A DNA stretch of 64,000 nt from Toxorhynchites rutilus septentrionalis (lineage: Eukaryota; Arthropoda; Insecta; Diptera; Culicidae), in assembly GCF_029784135.1 (NCBI RefSeq), contig NC_073745.1, forward strand, positions 52,280,285-52,344,284, written 5' to 3'. Shown here one piece after another: positions 56,076-64,000 of the stretch (position 1 is its first letter; every line of letters begins with the position of its first letter). The position numbers and the translations under genes are program-made. Below the pieces are notes generated by a model, which searched no databases, was not told the origin of the DNA, and saw only the letters and a list, made by a program, of their open reading frames with translations.

Positions 56076-57564
56076 TCAAGCTGCGCTTGGAAATATTATT
56101 ATCAGGAATGTAAATCAAGACCATGTAGCTGTTGTCCATCTAGAAAATTGCAAGATTATAGAGGGCTATAAGAAGATAGTTCATGAGATAAATACCACTT
56201 TCATACAACAAACACTACTGGACATAAAAGACCAAGTACTTATTCGACAAGACAATGATAACGAGATAACAACCATACTAAGACGAAAAATCCTCGAACT
56301 CGAGAACAACCTGAAACAAATCAAACCCGGACGAATGAAACGATGGGATGCACTTGGCAGAGCCTGGAAATGGATGTCCGGCTCCCCAGACACTGACGAC
56401 CTCAAAATTATAAATAAAGATTTAAATGATATCTCGGACAACAACAACAAACAAATCAATATAAATGACGAACTGTACCAAGGGGTAGATAATATAACGG
56501 ATAGCATCAACAAATTGATTATTTCTAACGAAAAAACGAATACAGCAATAGATCTTTTGAACATTATAATGAATTTAGACATTCTAAATGAAGAATTCAG
56601 TAACATTCACGATGCAATACTACTAGCAAGACTAGAAATAATAAACAGAAAACTGCTCAACTCTAAAGAGATCGATTTGATAGGTCAGATTCTTAGCAAG
56701 CAGGGAATCTCCCCAGTACTTTTGGATGCGGCACTCGGCTTTGCGACCACCACCATTGGAACCAACGGAGAGATCATCTTGTACATCATCAACATCCCCC
56801 ACTTTGGAAACCTAACGTACCAACATCTTAAAATTGAACCCGTAATATCCAACTCGAAACGCATAAAACTGGATGGCAACGAATACCTCTACGGTGACGA
56901 TAAACTCTACATTAAAACTGATATTTGTCGTAAATTAGGCAATTGGAGCCTATGTAATCTGTCTGATCTTGAAGACGTCCCAGAAAACAGTTGCATTTTT
57001 AACATAATATCTGGCAAAAACAGCAGATGCAATTACGAACAAATTTTACATCATCCAATAGTAACCGAAATGAGTCAAACAACTCTGTTATTGAATGAGG
57101 TGAATGACACATTACGAAACACTTGTGGAATATCGAACAGAAACCTAACAGGATCATTTTTGATCACTTATCAGAATTGTTCGGTATCAATAAGAAACTA
57201 TTCGTTCACAAACCAAGTGATCGAAACAATAAACCAACCGATCTACCTACCCTCTATAGGTTTAGAAATCTCTCAGCACCACATCGATTATCCCATGGAT
57301 ATTCATACATTGAACAAGTTGCACCACAAGAATTTGGAACGTTTGGAAAAGCTGCAATTGACATCGGAGACACATCATTGGACACTCATTGGAGGATTAA
57401 CCTCCTCATCAACAATAATGCTTCTGTTTACTTTTTATGTCTTATTCAGGATCAGACGTCAGTCAGCTACAGTTATCATAACAGAAACCAGAGCAGACGA
57501 ACCGGAGATGGCTAGCAACAATAAACCTACTTTTTTATTCCAACCCCAGTCGTTAGGAGTCTGA
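56074..57564 (+). CDS. env: Errantivirus-type envelope protein
   Basis: The frame is open from the candidate splice acceptor at about 56072 to TGA at 57564, about 496 codons. RMKR at about 56332-56343 is a furin-type cleavage site, directly followed by the conserved WDALGRAWKWMSGSPD segment that marks insect gypsy-group Env. A coiled-coil-prone region follows. A membrane anchor lies near the C-terminus (SSTIMLLFTFYVLF) with a basic cytoplasmic tail. Insect errantivirus Env is related to baculovirus F proteins and acts in membrane fusion. No frameshift is seen in this part. The initiating ATG would come from the 5' exon, which I did not identify. Confidence 0.8.
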   Translation, partial: VQAALGNIIIRNVNQDHVAVVHLENCKIIEGYKKIVHEINTTFIQQTLLDIKDQVLIRQDNDNEITTILRRKILELENNLKQIKPGRMKRWDALGRAWKWMSGSPDTDDLKIINKDLNDISDNNNKQININDELYQGVDNITDSINKLIISNEKTNTAIDLLNIIMNLDILNEEFSNIHDAILLARLEIINRKLLNSKEIDLIGQILSKQGISPVLLDAALGFATTTIGTNGEIILYIINIPHFGNLTYQHLKIEPVISNSKRIKLDGNEYLYGDDKLYIKTDICRKLGNWSLCNLSDLEDVPENSCIFNIISGKNSRCNYEQILHHPIVTEMSQTTLLLNEVNDTLRNTCGISNRNLTGSFLITYQNCSVSIRNYSFTNQVIETINQPIYLPSIGLEISQHHIDYPMDIHTLNKLHHKNLERLEKLQLTSETHHWTLIGGLTSSSTIMLLFTFYVLFRIRRQSATVIITETRADEPEMASNNKPTFLFQPQSLGV

Positions 57565-57606
57565 CCATTGACCCTTCGGACCGTTGAACCAGGAGGATCA
57601 ACACTT

Positions 57607-57617
57607 AGGAGGAGGGC
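57607..57617 (+). promoter_or_regulatory. Polypurine tract
   Basis: AGGAGGAGGGC sits directly before the 3' LTR, the normal position of the plus-strand primer. Confidence 0.8.
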
Positions 57618-57891
57618 AGTTACACGCAGATACACATGGCACCAAAAAGTAATATTGCTGACCCGATTAACTCATCGCACGAGTGCACCAAAGTACACAT
57701 TTAGTGCTGAGTTAGGCAAGCGCAACCGATCGTCCGATCGACTTGTCGCCAGGTGTAGGTTTTTGTAGAATAAGCATTTTATTGTAAATTCATTTCGAGC
57801 AACAAATAAAGTCAGTTCTGATTTAGACTCCCTTGACAGCAGGTGTGATTCCCTTTTTTAAAAAGAAACTCCACCAGCTGAAATTGTAACT
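57618..57891 (+). repeat. 3' LTR
   Basis: It matches the 5' LTR except for one inserted G (AAAAAGTAAT for AAAAATAAT) and one G-to-A near the end. AATAAA lies at 57805-57810. Confidence 0.92.
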
Positions 57892-58523
57892 TGTATAATA
57901 TTGATTTGTTGATATTTTGAGTATTGAATATTAATCGTGAAGTTTTTCCAACATTGTAGAGCAGGTTTTTGTAATTTCAACAATCGCACGATAGTTATAA
58001 CGGACGATTAAATACGATTAAAGGACGATTAAATATAATTATAAAAAGTAAGGCCATTATTTTTTTTTCTTTTGACGTAGGACTACGTCTAACCGGAAGA
58101 TATAGGGGGTGAAATGGAAATCTAGGCACTGAACAATTAGGAAAAAATGCAAGATTTGGAACGCTTATAACTCGAGCATTTCTCAATAGATCGCAAAGGT
58201 TTTTGCATCAATTGATAGGAAATATATCTACGCATCTATCATAACGAATAACATTTCATTTTTCTTAAGATAAATAATTGAATAATTGTGAAACATCAAG
58301 CATTGTCCAAATGCACTATGTGCCCATTTTTGATTGGTCCATTTTGTGCTCCTCAAATCGTACCGACCAAAATGGGCAACCAGAGCAGCAGCGAAATAGA
58401 ATGAAGCACGATTGGAAAGGAAAAAGAAAAAAATTAACGAAACATTGATCGCAGTCTCACACATGCGTAATTCTCGAGCCAGCCAGTCAGCTTAAAAATC
58501 CCCGCTCCGCTGCCGTAACGATC

Positions 58524-58740
58524 CTCATTCTTTGTGTGGACACCGACTGGACAACATCGTTGCTGGACGAGCTGGACGGCGAGGGATCGAGTGCCTTTCT
58601 CAAGGCAAGAGGGCAGAGGTGGTAGCGCTGGAGTAGAGTAATAGAGTAGAGTAGAGTTTTCAAAGGGCCTTTCTCAAGGCTAGAGACGAATGAACTGCAA
58701 AAGTTTAAAGTCTCTATAATACAAGACCTTCCTTCCTTCC
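58524..58740 (+). mobile_element. 217-bp SINE-like element in copy C
   Basis: It is flanked by GTAACGATC (58515-58523) and GCAACGATC (58741-58749), the same target as in copy B. The 3' end is AAGTCTCTATAATACAA with a CCTTCCTTCC tail. Confidence 0.78.
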
Positions 58741-58817
58741 GCAACGATCATTCTCATCCAAACCGTACACCACATCGTTTCGCATCACATCACATCAACA
58801 AACCAACACAAGCAGCC

Positions 58818-59011
58818 ATGATTGGATATGGCAAAGGAGGAAAAGTGGAGGGAAAGGCAAAATCCCGCTCGAACCGTGTTAGTCTGGAGATCCCCGCAAG
58901 GGTAGCTAGGCCGAGCGCGTTAGTACCAGTGCACCAGTCCACCTAGCCGGCGTTATATAGTTTCGGCCGCCGAAGTGGCAAAGCTGCTCGCGACGATAAG
59001 AAAACCCACAT
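58818..59011 (+). pseudogene. Histone H2A relic 1, copy C
   Basis: It reads MIGYGKGGKVEGKAKSRSNR and shows the same internal deletion and TAG for Tyr as copies A and B, plus an extra deletion before the AKLLATIRK helix. It is more diverged at the N-terminus than the other copies. Confidence 0.8.
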
Positions 59012-59511
59012 TCAGAACTGACCACATTCGGTTCGGTGATCAAGACAACAACAGGCAGTTGCAGCGAGTGGCGAGTGGCAAAAGAAATCGCAAAACGACA
59101 ACAGGTAGCGGAAGAAAAAAGTTTGTTCTTTATACAATCTGCTTTGGTGGCAAAACCAGAACAAGGCGGCATCGAGGGCGTTTTTTTCAAAACCACGAGT
59201 ACTAAGTTTTCTAAATCGGGGTCCAAATTATGACCCCACATTGAAAGTCGACACTGTACCACTGTCATCGCAAATGTTCAATTAGAGGTTAAAATTACCT
59301 CCAATCCGACACTGAGTGGTGGTAATGCGACGTGTCATTGAATGTAATTTCCTGTACAATATTTCACAAGCTGGATGGGAAGAAATTTTCCAACTGAGAA
59401 AGCTGTGGCGAGTGGCAAACGCAATCGCTAAACAGAAAGGTTTAGCCGAACAAGATGGGGATATCGAGTGATGACAAAACAATAAACTCTTTAGATTGAA
59501 GATAATTTTGT

Positions 59512-59527
59512 GATCCTGAAAAGGACC
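59512..59527 (-). promoter_or_regulatory. Minus-strand histone stem-loop (copy C)
   Basis: On the minus strand it reads GGTCCTTTTCAGGATC, followed by ACA and AAAGAG, identical to copies A and B. Confidence 0.78.
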
Positions 59528-59686
59528 CTTTTTAGCCTTCATGTGAATCCAACGAGCGAACAAATCGTAATGAATGTATTTTTTGCCATCGCTCCCTTTT
59601 AACGCTCATTCGTTCGTCTCGTTGGACTCGCCCCTCTGGCTGAGTCTGCCGATTTGTCTCTATCCTGTGAGTGTGTACCGCTAGAG

Positions 59687-59693
59687 TATAAAA
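59687..59693 (+). promoter_or_regulatory. TATA box of H2A relic 2 (copy C)
   Basis: TATAAAA lies 75 bases before the H2A start, conserved in all three copies. Confidence 0.7.
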
Positions 59694-59761
59694 CACGCGG
59701 ACCTCAAAAAAATATCTTATTTTCTTTCAAACCGTAAACCCAACCACACGGCATCGGCATC

Positions 59762-59990
59762 ATGGACGTAACAAAGGAGGACAAGTTAAGGAAAAGGCAA
59801 AGTCTCACTCGAACCGTGCAGGTCTCCAGTTCCCTGTTGGTCGCATTCACTGATTGCTCCGCAAGGGTAACTAGACCGAACGGATTGGTGCCGGAGCACC
59901 AGTATACCTAACAGGGATTATAATGTTTCGGCCGTCGGAGTGCTCGAGTTGGCTTGCAAAGCTGCTCAAGACAACCAGAAAACCCGCATC
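59762..59990 (+). pseudogene. Histone H2A relic 2, copy C
   Basis: ATG is present (ATGGACGTAAC), then the same histone-fold segments as in copies A and B follow, with the same TGA for Arg and TAG for Tyr. The helix reads LACKAAQDNQKTRI. The stem-loop follows at 60231. Confidence 0.85.
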
Positions 59991-60230
59991 AAGAACAGAG
60001 CAGCTTCGGTTCGGCGCTCATCAAGGCAACAATTAGTTTCAGTGAGTGGCAAAATGTTTCTCCGGCACGTCGCATTAAATGTAATTTACTGAACAACATG
60101 TCACAAGCTGGATGGGAAGAAATTTTCCAACTGTGAAAGCTGTGGCGAGTGGCAAACGCAATAGCTAAACAGGAAGGTTTAACCGAACAAGAAGGGAATA
60201 TCGAGTGATAACAGAAAACACAACACCAAA

Positions 60231-60266
60231 GGTTCTTTTCAGAACCATCAACATATTCATAAAGAG
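60231..60266 (+). promoter_or_regulatory. Histone stem-loop after H2A relic 2 (copy C)
   Basis: GGTTCTTTTCAGAACC at 60231-60246 has a perfect stem and canonical loop. It is followed by ATCAAC and by AAAGAG at 60261-60266. Of all copies, this signal looks the most intact. Confidence 0.85.
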
Positions 60267-60423
60267 TAAACAGTAAACTAATCCATTTTTCAGGTAGATA
60301 GGTAGGTATTCACGTAGGAGAAGAAAATAAAACAATATATTTAAAATATATATTTAACAAAAGCTGTCCCCTTTGTATAGTCCTACGTCACTCCGCTTAT
60401 GTCCCCGACATTACCCACCCGTC

Positions 60424-63360
60424 TTTTTTATTAAAGAAAACATAAAAAAGTTGTTGTTAGAAATACTTTTTCCTTGTAAAAGTGCCCATCTTCCAATGTA
60501 TGAACGACTTGTTGGAAATTGTAAGGGCTATTCATATATATATTTTTGGGAATTTGGAAAAAATATGTTTTCGAGAAAAATGAATTTTTATTTTTAAAAT
60601 AATTTTTTTTTCAACGAAATTTTTTCCAAAATTTTTTTTGTATTTTTTGTGAAAATTTAAACAATTTCCTACATTTCATTCTCTGACAAGAATTTTGTAG
60701 GTATCATAGTTTTTAAGTTATAATTTTTTGTAAAAAATTAGGAAAGAAATCTTGGCTTCTTTCATAAAAGTAGTCTAATTATTTTTCGAATATTTCAAGT
60801 ATGCAAAGTTGCTTAAATGACACATGTCTTTACACCAACAACGTTTCACTCCTATCTGAGATAGTGCTGCCAACAGCCAGTCCAGTTGGCATGAAATGCG
60901 TCTATAGTTTGAGGATTCATTCAAACTAAAAAAGACAAGTTGTTTAAATAAGTTGGTCGTGAAATATACAGAAATTGTCATAGATGACAAGTTTAAGCCC
61001 TATCAAAAGAGCAAAAAGAACTTGAAAAATGGTAAAAAAAACTTTATTGTCATGTATAATTGCTGGAAATATTTTTAATTTTTCAAAACGCTCTGAATCG
61101 CTTCGTCGCAGCAATACTCTTCAGAATATGTTAGTGTAAACCTAAAACTTGAAAAAAAAGGGCTCGACTCGCGAAATTATGATTTTCATTCTCATTTTCT
61201 TTTTCCTTATGATTAATCATCATATTTTCATCTATAAAGCCAATTAATCACAAGTTTTTCGGAAAGCCTAAACGATTACGTTTATAAGAATATGATATAC
61301 TTATAAGTTATTCTGTTATTATGATAAAAAAACAAAATTCGCTTTTTTAAGAAAAACCTTTTTTGTATTCATCATTTTTTTTTGTTATCATAATTTTTTT
61401 CATCATCATTTCTCGATACCTCAGGTATAGTAGCTGCTACAGTCCTGAAATTTTGAACTTTTCTTAGTTAAAGTGTCTACTTTCTATAGGAAATATAGAG
61501 AAACAGATCGGTGACAGTCACTTCTCCGATTTTCGTCCGCCTGAAATCTCACAGTGTTTTCGTAATCCCCCAAAAAGTGTCAAATCACACATTCTTAGTT
61601 GTCAATATACAGGTCAAAAACCGGAGATTTATTGCTCGATCAAGATATCAATTTAAGCCGTTGACGAACCAACGCAAGATAAAAAAAACCGTTTATAAAT
61701 TTTCTATTTCGTAAACATCACATTTCACAGATAGTAAAATTGCTTCGTGTTTTCATTTTTCACTTGAATAAAAAAAAATGTTGGCACTTTTTCAACATTA
61801 AAAAAAAAATGCAGCCATAAAATGCTTGTTTCAAATGGGATAAAATTATAAGATTGAAGTGTAAATAAGTGTTCGAGAAGACTGCACTTCCGTTATCAAT
61901 GGTAAAATGTTGGGATTTGTTTGCAGGGCGCCGGGCTGGGATTCCAGTTCTTTTTGGCGCTATGGTCGACATGAGGTAATAATCATAAATAACAAATCCT
62001 TTGAACTGTAATCGAGAATCCATGGGCACTTGACCCGAGGATACATACATTTATCCCGTCAAAAAAGAGCAAACACGAAAAGATGAATTTTCCAAGTCAC
62101 CGTTCGTTCGTTCGTTCGTCACGAGCCATAAAGAATCATGAACCCAAACCGGTCGCTTTCACTCCTGAATTCCATACGAGCCCAGAAAAATTTTCTTTTC
62201 TCTCGATGACCACGTCTCGGCCGTCGGTCACGATTTTCGTTTACTATTTCAGTGCCCTCAATCAAGCAGCAACAACAGTCCATCATCATCCGGGGGTGGG
62301 TAATATGATCAAGCATTTGTGCGATGACCATGCCCACGTCATGACGTTGACTTTAATGTGCGGTACACACGAGTGGGCATCGTCCTCCTGGCCAGCCATC
62401 CTGCGTGTCCGGAAGCCACGCTTCGTTACGGCGAAAGTGGAACTAGTCAATGGGCAATTTGTCAAAAGACAAGTCGCCATAAGCCGGGAAGCGTACATCT
62501 TGTCCGTCACGTAACGTTCATAAGAAATGGATGTATTACTAAATCCACAACGTTTCCTTTCTTGTGATGCAAGAAACAGGCATTGTTTGAAGAACCAAGT
62601 ATTTTTTTGAGATGAGTAAATTTTCATTCCGGTGAAAGTCGAATAATGATAAGGATACGTATGTCAATCCATTCCATTTATTACACAAAGCAGAAACCGA
62701 CTCAATTCGTCATGCAAGTTGCCGGGTATTTTTTTCACGAGTTCACCCTTCCCATGGTTGGTATGGCATTGAGTGTACGATACGTGTTCTTATTAAAACG
62801 CTCTATGGTGCTTCTCACGTTACTTTGCGGAAATATTTTCCTTTCATTTCACTTTCAGAAACACAAGTCACGTTCACGGCTTTTATGATAGTAATCACTA
62901 CCGAATGGATCCAATTTCTCATCCAGGACTGCTCACTTCCTTATTGTGCTCAGGTTTGCATTCGAAAGCGAAAATAGTCCAATCGCTCATAACCTGGCGA
63001 TCCCGAATTTGATTAGTTTTTCTTTGAGGATCGAACGCTTCCGTCCACCAGTTTTTTTCTTCAGTTCAGGGAAATATTTCGATATGTGCTACTGCTTCCC
63101 AGTTGAAAACGTTGAGCCGTTGTGTTTGTTATTGAATGTTTTACCTGTTTAAGGATTTTTTTCATTTATTTCATACAGAATTTATAGAAAAATATGTTTC
63201 ATTATTAGATATGATTTGATGTCAATAGAATTTCTCCCATCTCACCAATTTAATTCAGATAGAATTTGAATCAGTCTGGATGATAATCATTTTGGCATTC
63301 ATATGTAGAGTGATGTCCTGCTTTTTCATTATCGATATGTGGTGAAAAGATGCGAAAGTC
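60424..63360. other. AT-rich, then low-copy non-coding DNA
   Basis: 60424-61850 is very AT-rich with long A and T runs. From 61850 on the composition is more balanced. A 143-codon frame (62083-62514, plus) shows no domain. No RNA gene was recognised. Confidence 0.4.
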
Positions 63361-63374
63361 TGTGTCATCGGAGG

Positions 63375-63440
63375 AGTGTTGAATTATAGAGGTTTTAAAC
63401 TTCTTAGTTCATTTTAGTTCATTTTAGTTCTCTAGAGTCA
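63375..63440 (-). repeat. Tail fragment related to the SINE-like element
   Basis: On the minus strand it reads AAGTTTAAAACCTCTATAATT, similar to the 3' end of the elements at 45704, 52333 and 58524. It is preceded by a tandem AACTAAAATGA. Confidence 0.55.
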
Positions 63441-63659
63441 TTGGGTAGCGTTAGAATGAATGAATAATACTGTTTACATATTTCTTTATAAAGCACAGTG
63501 AATGTGAATTTCAAAAATATTCTTGTTTCATCTGAAAAAAAAAATATTCGATGCGTTTTATCGTATCGTTCTCAGGAACATATGAAGATACAAAACAAAA
63601 CCTAAATATCGGCCGCATCGCGAAAATTTTCCAATTTGCTCAGATATTTTATGTGGGAC

Positions 63660-64000
63660 TAGCCGACCCGGCAAACTTCGTCTCGCCCAAAATTTATGTT
63701 TCGTTATCACATCCACGGTTTCTTACTAAGCGCACGTTCATGGGTCCAGCAGCCCTCATGCGTTTAGAGAAGAGGTAGGAGTGTCGAACCATCAGAGAAA
63801 CGCTTCGTGACCCCTAAAACCTTCAGTTGCCAAATATGGATCCATTTGCTTGATTAGTTCACGAGTTATGCAGAAATTAGTGTTCCATTTGTATGAGAGC
63901 CCCCCTAAAGAGAGGGGGGAGGAGTGTCGAACTACCATAGAAACGTTTATCGATCCCTAAAACCTTTATATCCTAAGTTTGATTCTATTTGTTTGAACCT
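63660..64000 (+). repeat. Interspersed retroelement-like repeat, copy 2
   Basis: TAGCCGACCCGGCAAACTTC matches the head of 47038. It continues to the window end with GAGAGCCCCCC and AGAGAGG blocks, also seen near 47400. Confidence 0.6.

Larger units (their letters stand above)
52675..57891 (+). mobile_element. Env-bearing Ty3/gypsy element (errantivirus-like), RT deleted
   Basis: Two LTRs of 273 and 274 bp are flanked by a 4-bp duplication TGTA (52671-52674, 57892-57895). The order is LTR, primer-binding site, damaged gag, protease, integrase, env, purine tract, LTR. Reverse transcriptase and RNase H are absent: protease (ending 54740) is followed within about 60 bases by the spacer that normally precedes integrase. 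The LTRs differ by only one substitution and one indel, so insertion is recent. The element may have been mobilised by an intact relative. Confidence 0.9.
58074..60423 (+). mobile_element. Histone-carrying GACGTAG element, copy C
   Basis: GACGTAGGACTACGTC at 58074 and the ACCCACCCGTC right end at 60423 bound it. It matches copy A in order. It carries the 217-bp nested element (58524-58740) shared with B. It has lost about 400 bases, including the first stem-loop, at about 59215 relative to A and B. Copies B and C thus share one derived insertion that A lacks. Confidence 0.83.

Noticed and set aside
62083..62514. 143-codon plus-strand open frame
   Set aside because: No recognisable motif, and overlapping frames of similar length exist on the other strand.

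Overview
The window is transposon-rich eukaryotic DNA that best fits a culicine mosquito, probably Aedes. Three things point there: an ITmD37E transposase relic, a tRNA-headed SINE with a (GAA)n tail like Aedes Feilai, and an I-clade LINE like the MosquI elements described from Aedes aegypti, next to a SINE with a similar 3' tail. I found no convincing intact host protein-coding gene. The long reading frames are nearly all transposon-derived, and most are broken.

Layout: 1-960 DD37E transposase relic; 4213-8254 elements of a recurring family ending in GACGTAGGACTACGTC, with minisatellites and a histone-type 3' end; 9140-11096 pogo/Tigger-like transposon with a gutted transposase; 13434-13619 PIF/Harbinger-like MITE; 14480-16959 histone-carrying element copy A; 17280-18690 foldback and tandem repeats; 19226-21495 another GACGTAG element split by a DD41D mariner; 23885-27590 minus-strand LINE split by a TTAA-flanked piggyBac-like element; 29143-33599 a probable large TIR element holding GACGTAG elements and a Feilai-like SINE; 35763-36249 SINE; 36272-43243 full-length I-clade LINE whose ORF2 is split by an 886-bp GACGTAG element; 43660-46370 histone element copy B; 47548-49430 two dead mariners; 52675-57891 env-bearing Ty3/gypsy element lacking reverse transcriptase; 58074-60423 histone element copy C; then AT-rich non-coding DNA to the end. 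The stretches 2431-4206, 21900-23880, 33600-35754, 50170-52320 and 61850-63360 look like low-copy intergenic or intronic DNA.

The most interesting system is the GACGTAG family. Eight or nine insertions share a left end with an imperfect palindrome and a right end ending ACCCACCC next to a T-run. Their interiors differ: two degenerate histone H2A genes with promoters plus a gutted divergent gene (copies A, B, C); about 95-bp minisatellites (four loci); or an unidentified promoter-plus-ORF relic (4213-6180). The histone relics keep the 3' stem-loop (GGTTCTTTTCAGAACC type) and a downstream AAAGAG element, the hallmark of replication-dependent histone mRNA. T-rich targets, unequal ends, a terminal palindrome, internal tandem repeats and gene capture together suggest rolling-circle (Helentron-like) elements. 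That class assignment is inference. Nested insertions give a partial order of events: a 217-bp SINE-like element sits at the same site in B and C but not in A.
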